DNA from: Chrysaora quinquecirrha
Taxonomy: Eukaryota > Cnidaria > Scyphozoa > Semaeostomeae > Pelagiidae
Direction of reading: 5' to 3'
Length of the DNA: 64,000 nucleotides
NCBI GenBank assembly: GCA_014526335.1
Contig: JACTAT010000035.1
Span: 2,457,452 to 2,521,451, forward strand
The notes beneath the pieces are model-generated. The model was given only the letters and a program-made list of their open reading frames with translations, ran no database searches and was not told the origin of the DNA. Made by a program: the position numbers and the translations under genes. Below are positions 11,035-39,831 of the stretch, one piece after another; position 1 is the stretch's first letter, and every line of letters starts with the position of its first letter.

Positions 11035-14000
11035 ATGAACCATAACCATGAAAAAGTACAAGAGACTCCAGCTACAGATGATGACTGCCAAACATCTTCA
11101 GATACCAGGAATAAAACAACAGAGACAGTATCAGACACAAATACATGTGATAAAGTTGAAAAGCTTGAAATGAAGACTGTGAGAGAGACTGGTAACAATG
11201 TAACAGATGAGAGTGCTATAGCTGATCAGTCTGTAGAAAAGAAAGAAAATGATAAAAGTTTGTCAGATAATACTCTTGGAAATTCAGTTGCTAATCCAGT
11301 AGAGACAACAGATGATATAGTTGAGCCAGCTTTGCCTATATTGGAGGATAATGAAATAACCTGTACTCAAGATAGTGTAGTAAAAACAGAGGATATACAA
11401 GGCAGTAATATACAAAATGTAGAAGAGATTGGTACATCTAAGAATGTTGATATTACTGACAGCAGTAATGACATCCATAATGCTTCTGGTGGTGTGCCAG
11501 GTAGTGGAGACTTGTTAAACAAAGACATAAACACTGTAGAGAATAATATGAGTAGTCAGGAAAGTTCCGTAGATGCTACATCCAAAGTTGAGTCTGATAC
11601 CCTATCCGGTGAAGCTGCATGTCCTTCAGGCTCTGCTTTAAGTCCAAAGAGTAAAAGTATGCAGTCAATTTATTTTCTAAAGAAAGTGAAATTTAATGGA
11701 GAACACCTACAAATTGTTACTCAAAATGAGAATGGACCTTGTCCATTACTTGGCATTGCTAATGTATTGGCATTATCAAAAAGGATATGTTTGCCGTCAA
11801 TGCAAGAATGCATTACTGCATCACAGCTGATGGAATATATTGGAGATTATATTCTGAATGTTGCTCCAAAAGTAGGTTTTGATATGTTTCTTTATGTAAT
11901 GCTATCTGATGTGAGTCAAATGTTACTTGTATCTTTTCTCTTATAGTATACAGTATATTTCCGACACTTTTTCTTGCAGAATGCAGATGAACACATCTTG
12001 TTAAATTACCAGCAAAATATGCATGATGCCATTTCAATCATGCATAAGCTACAGACTGGTATTGATGTTAATGTTAAGTTTACTGGGTAGGTTTATTTAA
12101 AGTCTATTTTTCAAATTCTTTTACTATATATTACCTTTAAAATTGGAAATTTGAAGCTGGTCGACCTCCAAGCACATCCGCAAAGATCGAAATACAATGC
12201 TATGGTGCTATATTTTCAACAGTTAAGCTTGCAAAGCTTATAATGTTTTGCAAATGTGCAGATATTAGCTGAGCTTAATGATTGGATAACAATACAGAAA
12301 TTAAACAAAAACAAATGTCATAAGCTCTCTAATATTTCCGAAAGACTTAGAATTTGCTGTTTGCTCTTCACTTGCAATTTTCTGTGTCTGCTCATCATCA
12401 TGGGATTTTTCAATGCTCAACGAACAGTTCCTAACTCAAACTAAAGAAAATAATGTGGCTAATTTATCAAGCCACTAATTGCATCGCAAATATATGTCTA
12501 TCTTAGTTTCTGAGCACCTAGGTATATTCTGCTAGAAAAATATCATTCCTTTCTTCATTCGAAGTGTTCTGTGCTGGCTCGTTGGCTGTTTGGCTTTCGT
12601 TTGCTAAGAGTCAGCAGAATTAAGAACTTTTTGCACTGTTTTGAATGTTTTCTTGTAAATGAATTTGATTCAGCAGCATGGAGAGTTGAGGGCCACATCT
12701 ACTGTCAAGTTCCTGTTGCTGTCACCATTCTAGATTCTCAATATCTGTAATATCATCATATACCCTGCAATGTGTTTTTTAACAACTAAATGTCGTACTG
12801 GATTAAATGGTGCAAATTTTTCCTAGGCCTCGAGATTTTGAATTCACATCTGAGTGTCTTGTGTTTGACTTACTAAATATCGGACTATACCATGGATGGC
12901 TTGTTGATCCACAAGATATCAGTGCAGCAACTGCTGTGGGATCTTTAAGCTACAATCAGCTAGTTGAAAAGATTATCAAGAGTACAGAAAGCAGTGCCAC
13001 TGAGGAGATGGCATCGGAAGGTAAAGAAAATAGAACTTCAATGATAAGCCTTTAGGACCTTCAAGAATTGTTACCTTGCAATCAATAAAAGCTACACCCA
13101 GTTATTCTGTTTCCACTAGTGCTCATTCTGTTTGCCGATAAAAAATTATAGACTACCAATTCTGACATATTGTGCATCAGCTAGTAAACGAGGTTGTGGT
13201 TTTTTGCGTAAAGCATTGAAACTTAGATAACTATCTTAGATTAATCAATGTCTAACTAGCTAACCAACTAACTAACTAAATAAGCTGCTGAAGCTTTAGA
13301 TGATCCTGGTAAGATTTCTATACTTACACTCTCAGAATGAATGAAATTCGGATTTCAATTTAGATAACTCTGAATTTAGTGGAAATTCGAGTGCAACTAA
13401 GTTCGACATGTAATCAATGTAATTAAGTTTTTTACTTTTCTGGATACTGTTTGCGGAACATCCAACATAACGAATTAGTAGTTCAGTGGCTTTTGCTAGA
13501 CATGGGGAAACATGTCAATGGTTTTTGCTAGACCCTGCTAACAATTCCGTACAGCTTTTAGCATCTTCATCTGAAGTCTCAGTTTTGATTGCACGAAAGG
13601 ACAGTTGTATCAGAAAGTATTCTCTGTAATGCCAAATATTTGTAATGTAATACAGAACATCTTGAATTATATTCTTAACAGTTGTTCCGATTATCAACTT
13701 TTGTTGTCTCAGGTCTTTTAGCTGAAGATTTTCTACAAGGAACAGCGAGTCAACTTACGTATCATGGTCTTTGTGAGCTGAATAGTGTCATTCGGGAGGA
13801 GGAACTATGCGTCTTCTTCAGAAACAACCATTTTAGTACTTTGTATAAACGAAAGGTATTACTTTAAATACTTACTTTAAATTTCTTTTAGTTCTTTTTT
13901 TTGAGACCAATTCAAAGAATGATAGATTGAATAGCTAATAAATTTAGTAGATAAAGTTTGGTTTTCGTTTGATTTGTTCCATAGAATGCTGAAAAAGGCA

Positions 14001-17000
14001 GATTTTTCAACAAAATGTAGTGCACTTAGCAAATATTATTTTTCTTCGCTTTGTTTCTAAGTAGTTATCTCAAATTCGATGCAAACCCTGCAAAAATTTG
14101 AACCTTTTAAAGTTGCTTGATTTTTGGTTTGGATGAGGAAGTTGTGTGAAGTCTATGATTTTTTGCGTTTAAATGGTTTACCATTTCCAATTAAACACAC
14201 CCTTGTTAAGACCCATAGACTTCATAACCTCCGCCTTTATGTCTCGTGTAATCATATTTTAATAAGGATAAATATTATTTTCTTTGAGTTTGAATAGTGC
14301 AATATTTCAAAATTACGAGTAACAGCGGAAACATTTTTTACATATTTGAAAGCTTTTTTCCACCTGACACTCCTGAGAGCATAAACGTCAGAAACAGACT
14401 GAAACAATAGACCAAGGCAGAATTTGTATCCAGATTGCAGTTTCGATCCCATCCTCAGTCAATTCACTTGATCAAGACTGAGATGGAAGATGGAGAAGAC
14501 TGCCAACACTTTAGGAAGACGTCATCAGAAGCTTCGGTAGGTCAGCCTCTTGGAGGAGACATGGTTTAGACCGAACATAGTGATGCGACAATGCTGAGAC
14601 CTACCTAAATCCTGCGGTTGATTGATAACGGCTGTCTCCGACTCTCTAACCCTCACACCTTTTGTAAATTTGTTTCGGTCTGTTTGTGATATTTATACTC
14701 TGAGGAGTGTCGTACTAAATAGCTTTTAAGTATGTCAATAAATGTTTCCGTTGTCTCTGTCGATTATAAACATAGTTTCGCCATTTTTCTTTCTTTGATG
14801 ATTGGAGTGATGGTCATAGACTTGGATTATCAGTGATCACCAGGAATTTTCTGTACTGTTTCTAGGGAGAGTTGTTTCTTCTTGTAACTGACCAAGGCTA
14901 CTTAAATCAATCACGCATCATCTGGGAAACACTGGCGAATGTTGATGGAGCTGGACAGTTTGTTGATGAAAATTTTCATACAGTCGGACCACTTTCTTAC
15001 CCATCATCTTCCACTGAACCAAAACCAAAACCGAAAGTACCTGAAGACCAATTAACCCAAGAAGATAAAGAGTATGTATGAGTTACACTTATAGTCCATA
15101 TTTAAATATATACGTAAAAGCATATGTCAAGTTCACTATATGTTCCATGCTCTGATGAAGACTTCAAACCGAAACACAAAGAAACACCTTGGCTGTGGGG
15201 TCAACTTGCTTGTTGTCCAGAAGGTCACTGGTTCGCATCCCAGTGAAGGCAAAAATAACAATTTTGGTAGTCCACTTATGATTAATATATTACCATATAC
15301 AGTATAAGTATATAAAATTATAAGACATAAATTCCTTTAGTAAATCAACATAAATAATCTAAATGAGAAATTCATGAATATAGACAACTTTTTGATAACG
15401 TTTTGGTCCGTGATCTTCATCAAAAAGTATATAGAATGTGTTTATCGATAGAGAGTAGAAAATGTCTTCTTTGCGAATGTACGTCACAACAATAGCAGAA
15501 TGCATTTTAGCTGAAAAATTTCATTCAAAAACAATACTATGGACAGTCATTGCAAATTTCCTTTAGTTGCCAAAGAACAGTCTGCAATGCAGGAATTTCA
15601 ATTAATTCACAATTTCTTGAAGTGCCCCACGATACATTGCAGCAAAAACGAGCATCAAGATCACAAGCCTAAATTTTAAATGTTCATAAAGTCATAGTCA
15701 TCTTTCTTGTACCAAATTATCTTTTTTGCAGTTATTTAATAGCTCTGTCGTTACAAGAAGACGCCCAAGCACAAAGAGCAGCGAAGTCTCCAAATGACAC
15801 AGCAAATCAAGTACCCAGTGTTAGCATGGGTATAATATCACCAGCACAACAAGAAGCAAATGAGTAAGTTAGATTACTGAACATCTTAATTTCAGTTAAA
15901 GAACCGCAGTTCGTGCATTTGCAGATTCTGTCTCTGCATATTTATATTTAGCTATGCTTAGCATACCTACTTGTCAAGAAATTGTTGGCGTCATGGCCGA
16001 GCGGTCAAACATTTCCTGTGAACAACTCTGAAATGTTTAACCAAAAATTTTCGATCGTTTTGAAAGAGCCTAATATTGAAACTATATAAAAAATTATACA
16101 ATGAGTCCTAAGATTTATCAACAGATTGCCAAGGAAATCGTTTTCGAAGGTTTATATTCTCAGACTTAGAATTCCTATCATTATTAAACTAAAAGGGAAT
16201 TCTGGACTTGAGGGAAATAGGACGGCAAAGGGCAGAAAAGTCGCGAGTAAGATCATAGTCAATATGGCAATATGTACCGGTGTTTGTTCATTATGGAAGC
16301 TATACTTTACAAGTCTTTACTTTCAAGAAATTTTCATTGTTGTGTTATCCTACTATTAGAGAAAGATTAGTGCTTTCCCTAACTTCCTTCACCCCCCGAT
16401 ATATAACAAAAGAGCAATCGTGGACTCCTCGATTAAGATCGCGTACCCCTCGATCGAGATCGCGGACCCCTCGATAGAACAAGAGGATCGCGTGGATCGA
16501 GGGGTCCGCGATAGCATGTTAGACCACGCGATAGCAGTACTGTACCAACGCAAATTTTGAACATAGACTTTTGTATCTTTCGTTGTATTTTGTTTCTGGA
16601 TTTCATGCTTGACGGCTGAACTATGTTCTTCATTATATTTGATAGCCTTGCATTGGCACAAAGACTTCAGAATGAAGAAGAAGAATATGCAAGACGGCAG
16701 CAATTACAACAAAGTCAATATGCCCAACAACCCAGACAACAACAAACGCAAATGCCTTACCACCAACAGCATCAACCAACTCGAAGTGAGGTCGTAGGAA
16801 GAGGAGAAGCGGATTCAAGAAACGTAAGTGAGGCTAGTTACATAGTTTCTAACTTGTTTCCTATGTTAAACCTTGCTATATTAGTCGACGCGATTCATTT
16901 GGTCAAACTACTTAATTGGAATACCAACGACTTTTTTACCTATGTTATGTCTTTAATACGCTCATTATTTAAGAAACATTTGTCCAGATGGTATTGATAC

Positions 17001-17483
17001 CGATTTACGGTCTTATCCATTTGGCTGTGTCTTTTAACTTTTTTTAACCGAGATGGACCATTAGACCTTCAGTTACATTTTTAATTTTACAAGGAATAGG
17101 GTTGACAAGGCTTCTGTATCGCCCTTTAACCAAACTACCGGATTGTAACGATTGACCAGCTATTTTTCGTTATCTGCAAACAACGGAGGAGTTAAAAGCC
17201 AAGTAATAATGTAAAAACGAGCAATGAATGGCAACGCTGCCTATCTGAATCATGAATAATTATATTCGATCGCGGCTTTAGGACTTATTTTATCGCTGAT
17301 TGTGGCTTTGAGCTGATTTTTCCACTGTTCCGCAGCTTCTGGTTCCCATATAAAGGCCCGCAACCAGGATATATTCCTAGCCTAACCTATTAATATACAT
17401 TTCATATTTGCTTTTAATCATATTTTTACATTAAACCATCATCTATTCTTCTTTTTCAGACGGACAAATGTACCATTCTGTAA
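11035..17483 (+). CDS. MINDY2: MINDY1/2-type Lys48-specific deubiquitinase
   Basis: MINDY (FAM63) enzymes are cysteine proteases that trim Lys48-linked ubiquitin chains. Exons 11035-11871, 11980-12086, 12827-13020, 13713-13855, 14866-15071, 15732-15863, 16646-16823 and 17460-17483 join in phase to 606 residues, close in length to human MINDY2 (about 620). Residues 1-220 are acidic and low complexity. The catalytic fold starts at YFLKKVKFNG. The nucleophile is Cys236 in NENGPCPLL, and the catalytic His is about 419 in CVFFRNNHFSTL. HKLQTGIDVNVKF and YHGWLVDPQ are family signatures. Two ubiquitin-binding MIU-like helices follow (DYLIALSLQED and DLALAQRLQNEEEEYA), then a Gln-rich tail. The last exon adds TDKCTIL, a CaaX-type ending that would permit geranylgeranylation. 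Whether it is orthologous to MINDY1 or MINDY2 or precedes their split is undecided. Confidence 0.93.
14285..14775. mobile_element. Palindromic MITE of family B
   Basis: Left arm about 14285-14455 and right arm about 14660-14775 are inverted copies: the left has TTTCAAAATTACGAGTAACAGC, then a GACACTCCTGAGAGC module and AACAGACTGAAACAATAGAC; the right reads the same modules backwards, TTCGGTCTGTTTGTGA, ACTCTGAGGAGTGTC, AATGTTTCCGTTG. Between the arms is about 200 bases of unrelated sequence. It lies in the MINDY intron before the exon at 14866. Confidence 0.75.
15185..15250 (+). repeat. tRNA-like SINE head fragment
   Basis: Contains a B-box-like GGTTCGCATCCC preceded by an anticodon-arm-like stretch and the text CTTGTTGTCCAGAAGGTCACT, as in tRNA-derived SINEs. 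I could not draw a complete cloverleaf, so this is not called a tRNA gene. It lies in a MINDY intron. Confidence 0.4.
15985..16080. repeat. Dispersed repeat family A copy
   Basis: Has 'catggccgagcggtcaaacat' followed by a CTGAAATGTTTAACC stretch and 'ttcgatcgttttgaaagagcc', a degenerate version of the family A modules. Intronic in MINDY. Confidence 0.6.
16425..16550. repeat. GC-rich inverted repeat in a MINDY intron
   Basis: CGCGGACCCCTCGAT at about 16462-16476 is answered by ATCGAGGGGTCCGCG at about 16496-16512, so the strand can fold into a strong hairpin. A second weaker unit (ACCCCTCGATCGAGATCGCG) precedes it. The flank GATAGCAGTACTGTACCAA also occurs, diverged, near 10695, so this is part of a dispersed repeat. 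Confidence 0.75.
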
Positions 17484-19243
17484 AGAATCAATGTTGAAAT
17501 CAAGAGTTTCTATGTAATTTCACCCAACAATCAAATTACTGTCAATGCATTGCAGCTCAAGTACTATTTATCTGGTATATTTAAACATTTTTCTACTCCT
17601 AAAATTCGTGCCTAGATACTTTCCTTTTGGGTCAAATTATTTTCAGAGATACATTGAGTTATGTCCCCTCTTTTGTAAACTTATATTGAAACCATATTTG
17701 AAACTCGCAGTGTAGCCTAAAGCAACAATTAACTAGTGTATAATTTTGCTAACTACAACACCGATGGCTCGAACTTTCATTAACTCTAACTGTTTTTGCA
17801 TTTCCCATGAGCCTTTCCTAGTACTTTCTCGTGAACAAATTATGAAATCAAACTCCTCACAATTCGAACGTCCGTTATTTCAAACATGAACCATATTGTC
17901 CCATATTATCCCACTTGGCCATTTTCTTCGGATTCCTGGAATCTTTTAATTGGTCAAAGGAAATGAAGACAGCATTGGTATTTAACAGAATTAAGAAAAT
18001 GCTTGGGAGTGAGTCACACAAGTTTTCTTAAGGTTTATATTCTGGTCCATTTGAACGAGGGGCAATTCACTCCTTGAAAATCTCGTACACCTTTGCTTGA
18101 AGTCCTACTGTTTTCTCGGAAATCCCTTGAAAGTCCTTTTGTTTTAATGGAAATGTCGTACGCCTTTATGCAAAGTAAAATGCCCCTTGCATTTGAATAC
18201 TTTAACATATTTCAATAATGCATTTAAAATCGTTAATTTTACACACAGACTAACTTGATACACCTTATATATTTTTGTTCTTGGTTTCGTAGTGAGACAG
18301 AGCCCGTCTTTTGTTATGTGGTTATTAATTGCATTAGAACTGAGCTGTAGACCTCTTAAGTTAGGCTTATGTCGACATGCGCACAGTCATGATTGGTGTC
18401 CCTCTGCTAATCGGTGATTCTGTTGGGACTTCTTTTGTTGCAACTGCAACTGACCAGTAAACGTAAGCGCTGTGCCAGCTAGTTGGCAACTAGTTCCTTT
18501 TGACGGTAACCAGTTTGTGCAAAGTTACAGAAATTTGGACATATTCTACTTCTGCGATTAGTTAACAAGAGTTAAAGTCGACAAGAGCGCTCTTTATGAC
18601 CACAATTAACTGTGTCCTTTAACTAGTTGTTCATATGTCAACATATAAGTAAGCAGTTACAACTAGTTGGCCTTAGTTCTATATTATTGTAGGTCGACAT
18701 AAGCCACAAGGCTTAACATTTAGCATTCTCAAAGATTGTGTTTTGTGAACTGTAGACTAGATCTCCAGTTAATTTGTTAGGGATTCAATATTTTATTTTA
18801 GACATAATATTAGTGTTCATGTGCAACGATTCCGAAGAGTTATTTATGTATATGAAAGAACTGAATATTTAAATGTCATGTTTTGTCTCTTTGTTTCTCT
18901 ATTTCATCTGCCAACTGAATATTAGGTTCAAATGAATCTGTCATGATTTGATAGCCTAACAAAAAAAGAATGCATATAAATTGAACAATACTGGCCATAA
19001 AGTTAAATTCATAACCAATTTTCCCCTATACAGTTGAAAACCAGTATAATGGAAGGAAACAGTAATCATGTTCACTTTGTTAGGAGTTCAATAAGTGGAG
19101 ACAATTTATAGAATTTGTTATTCAAGCAGAAAGACATTTACTTCATTATATGAGAAAATCACTATAAAAGGTGTTCTTGGGTCTGCTGGGCTGTTAAATC
19201 AATGATTTAAACTTCATAACTTCACAACACTAAATCAAAGTTT
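17484..19243. other. MINDY-COX18 tail-to-tail interval
   Basis: Noncoding apart from 3' UTRs. It holds the family C MITE at 18363-18706. About 19030-19200 is a diverged stretch reminiscent of pogo-type 'CAGTTGAAACC..' ends. No supported ORF. Confidence 0.55.
18363..18706. mobile_element. MITE family C, best preserved copy
   Basis: About 344 bp bounded by the inverted repeat GGCTTATGTCGAC at the left and GTCGACATAAGCC at the right, a perfect 13-base match. The interior is full of AACTAGTTG-type palindromes and has no ORF. Other copies or pieces are at 2529-2852, 41374-41640 and 53990-54230. Confidence 0.85.
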
Positions 19244-20443
19244 TCATTTCCTTTGAATTGCCATGAACATTTGCAGTCTTGTCTTCATTATTTCAAACTT
19301 TTCCTTAAATGGTGTTTTACTTTCAGATGGTGCTTGTGGTATTCCAAGTTTTCTCCTGATTTTTGGCTGCAAAAGAAACACATTTTGTGCAAGTCCATAA
19401 CTACTAGATGTAGCCCAGTAAAGAGACATTGCCGATGGGACCTGTGATGCAACAAAAACCATCCCAACAGTTAAAAACCTAAAAACTCTTGTAATTATCT
19501 GCTGTTTTGTGCTTGGTACTCTTCTTTTAAGGGTGTTCAGCTCAATATTTAGTAAATTAGTCACTCCTATTATGACTGGTAGAATGAAGTATGGGTCACT
19601 GATAGTCAAGTCTTGAAACCATAAGCAGCCTCCAGTTACTAAATCTGGATTGTGTTGAATTAATTCAGAAGAGTCAGTTGTTTTTGGAAAGAATCCTGAT
19701 ACGTTACGCAATGCTAAGGATATCAAAATCCACAACGGAAGCTGCACCCATGGCAGAAAGTACAGTTTCAATGGATTGCAGTTTTCTCTTTTGTATATGT
19801 CATATGTGTATTTCCTAGCTTCTTGTCTAAAATTTCTCTGGACTTCTTCATCACTTTGACCATTTCTTTTCCCTTTGATTGTTATATTGTGCCTTAGAGC
19901 CTCTATGACCTCTTTCATCGCTGGCTGTAGTAGCTCTATTTTTGCTAAGGTGATCCCTTGGGTTCTTGCCAATGGTAAAGTAATGAGGAAACGCAACAGA
20001 ATTGTTGTTGACATTATAGTTTCCCACCATGGCAGGCCTGTAAAACTTTGAGTATTCACTAAGAGTTCTTGTATCCCAACTATAAGGGGAAAAGTGTAAT
20101 AATATGGCTGTGCTGAGCTATAATGAGGATTTTTCTCTCTAATACTACAGTATTGGTCATTATGGTTTTGGTTCTGTTCTCCTAAGTTTGGCACACATTG
20201 AGAGCTAGTGAGCCCAAAACATCTACTACCTGATATGGCATGTCTACTCTTACTCTGTAGAAGGCATGTTTTCACTTTGAGGGTGGGAATACAGTTTGCA
20301 ATTTGTGTTGACTCTGATTGTCTTTTGTATCTGTATGCAAATTTTGATGATGCTCTCAGATCTTGATTCTTTGCTTTTAGAATTACTTGAAAATCTAGCA
20401 GATTCCTAGTGTTTTTATTTCGCCAAAGTAAATAAGTCAGCAT
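19244..20443 (-). CDS. COX18: Mitochondrial inner membrane insertase COX18 (Oxa1/YidC/Alb3 family)
   Basis: COX18 moves the C-terminal tail of cytochrome oxidase subunit 2 across the mitochondrial inner membrane. This is a single uninterrupted reading frame of 399 residues starting at ATG 20441-20443. The first ~130 residues form a variable, positively charged leader fit for mitochondrial import. The insertase core begins at FTGLPWWETIMSTTILLRF, followed by LPLARTQ, the charged loop with YKRENCNPLK, LPWVQLPLWILISLALRNVS, the LVTGGCLWFQDLTISDPYFILP segment pair, and a last membrane pair ending YWATSSSYGLAQN. Order and spacing match animal COX18 rather than OXA1L, although human COX18 has introns and this gene has none, which could reflect intron loss through retroposition. 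It faces away from NSF across about 460 bases. Confidence 0.92.
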   Translation of the reverse strand: MLTYLLWRNKNTRNLLDFQVILKAKNQDLRASSKFAYRYKRQSESTQIANCIPTLKVKTCLLQSKSRHAISGSRCFGLTSSQCVPNLGEQNQNHNDQYCSIREKNPHYSSAQPYYYTFPLIVGIQELLVNTQSFTGLPWWETIMSTTILLRFLITLPLARTQGITLAKIELLQPAMKEVIEALRHNITIKGKRNGQSDEEVQRNFRQEARKYTYDIYKRENCNPLKLYFLPWVQLPLWILISLALRNVSGFFPKTTDSSELIQHNPDLVTGGCLWFQDLTISDPYFILPVIIGVTNLLNIELNTLKRRVPSTKQQIITRVFRFLTVGMVFVASQVPSAMSLYWATSSSYGLAQNVFLLQPKIRRKLGIPQAPSESKTPFKEKFEIMKTRLQMFMAIQRK

Positions 20444-20901
20444 GATCAAACTCTAAAGTTCGAATCCTCACCAAATTTTGTTCTTCCAAAATATTTTTGT
20501 AGTAATCAATAAAAATCGATAAAGATCAATGGAAAAACAATCGGTTTTGAAATCGAGGCTATGCCAACAATTTTTCTTGCCAAATCTTTGATCAAACTCA
20601 ATGGACGACTGGTGGCGGAGGAAAGTAGAAAAATCTCTTCTCAAATAGACAGATTACTTCAGATGTTTGTAAAATAGGTTTTGATCAATCAAATAAAGAC
20701 CTCCACGAAGACCTATGCAACTCTAGAGTCTAATAAACGTGTCTCGATCTGTTTGAATTACTGCTGCTGTGTGCTGAAATGCGTGGGCCTATCAGTTCAA
20801 GCAAACTGATCATTTGACCAACTACTAGACTAATTGTGCAAAGAATCAACGTCTTCATCCTGTTGTTAACTATTATCTCTTTGTTAATATCAATCTAGAA
20901 G
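20444..20901. promoter_or_regulatory. Compact divergent promoter of COX18 and NSF
   Basis: Only 458 bases separate the two start codons, so both 5' UTRs and core promoters must lie here. I see no clear TATA box or other named site. Confidence 0.55.
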
Positions 20902-38234
<17,333 letters not shown>

Positions 38235-39831
38235 GTATTCAATTGTTTTGTAACTCAATAAGCATTAAGTTAAAAACAGCAGCAAAACAGTCATAAGAAC
38301 ATATTATGTGATCGCAGAATGTTTGGCCCTAGAAATCCCAGATATGCCATTTTCGGTTGCCACTTCTTTATTGCATCAAATTGTTTCTTCAGGGGATGTT
38401 TCGGTATTTTTGAAGTACTACCTCATTTGCATTTTTTTGTTGCAACAAGAAATTTTTGCAAGCTTTGTTTGTGACAAAGAAGAGCATTGAATATATTCGC
38501 TAGAAGATGTGTGCAGAGCATCTTTTCCCATTTTAACTATTAGGTCATTTGACCAGTGGGACCCCTTCCTGGCCCAAAATCAAAGCAAATCATTTCTGGT
38601 TTTTGGCCCACTTGCTTGTGCTTGAGCCTGTTTATCCTAAAAATACTGAAACGCTACTGAACTGACTGAAACTCTAGAAGATCGCCAACATTTTTTTCCT
38701 TGATGTCGATCTTAGATGTCTACGGGGCCCAGGGGAAACATATTTATAGCTTTTTCACTTAGAGGATTGGGCCTTCTTGGATGGGTTTGGGTTTGGCCCA
38801 GGAGTCCAATTTACTGAAAAAATGGTCTGCATGTTGTAATGCATATTCCTTTCCTGCTTCTTGTAATGAAAATATATTCAACACTCTTTGTCGATAGGAG
38901 ACCTTCAAAATTCAACTCTATATTTATAGCTACACTTTTTTATAAATAAGCAACTGGTCAATAAGCAACTAAGGGCTGAGATTTACTCAATTTTTGGCTG
39001 AAATCCCTATTTTTATACAATACATCATTGCAAACTTGTCAATTACATCGAACAGCATGAAAGGAGCCAAAAAAGAGTTTTAGGGGTTACCCAGTCATTC
39101 TGTGATAGCTGAAAGACCAGATACGTTAAGCAACTTCGAGGGCGGGACCGAAAGTCCAGTTGCTCATTAAAAAGTGTAACGTCTAGAAAGGGAGTCTTTC
39201 GTTTCGCGTTCCTCCATGTCTCACAAAGTTTAAAGTTTTCACAAACAACCAATTCTAACTTTCTTCTAGGTATTAAGCAGATCAATAGCATTCAAAACTT
39301 CATGCATCAAAGATGAAAAAGCTGTACTTTGACTGTGAAATCAGCTAGGTAAATTTTCATAAATTTAAAAGGGATAAGATATAGATTATATTATGCCTCA
39401 TACTTCTGTATGTTAAAATTGAAAATTTTCTCAATTCAACGACGAAAACTACACAAGCGAGGAGTCTTTATACAGGTGGAAATCATTAATTTTGCAGAAT
39501 CCAGTGTTTACTTGCTGCAAAATGCACTAACTTCTAAGAAAACAACTCTGACAAAATCCTTAATTGGTCTAATTTAAGACCATTCCAAAAAATGCGAACC
39601 TGACAAACATTAGCTGAAAAATAAACTACTTTTTCTTACAAAAATATAGTCAAGGAATTAATAACAACAATTGTTGACCATATTTCTTAGTCATTTAAAC
39701 CACACAACATCTATTATGTTCTGGACTAGCAAACAAAAGAAAACTTTTTTCCAAAATAGCTATCTTCTTTGTTCTTCTTCTGATAAGCGTTTACCTCCTT
39801 TCTCTTGAGTTGGGTTGCAGCAGTTCACCTC
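38235..39831. other. NSF-VCPIP1 tail-to-tail interval
   Basis: Noncoding, holding both 3' UTRs. Possible short downstream NSF tail exons begin after acceptors near 38317 and 39270, but each gives only a few residues or a non-conserved tail. Nothing else seen. Confidence 0.55.

Noticed and set aside
15185..15250. tRNA gene
   Set aside because: Only a B-box-like sequence is convincing and no complete cloverleaf could be drawn. Listed as a SINE head.
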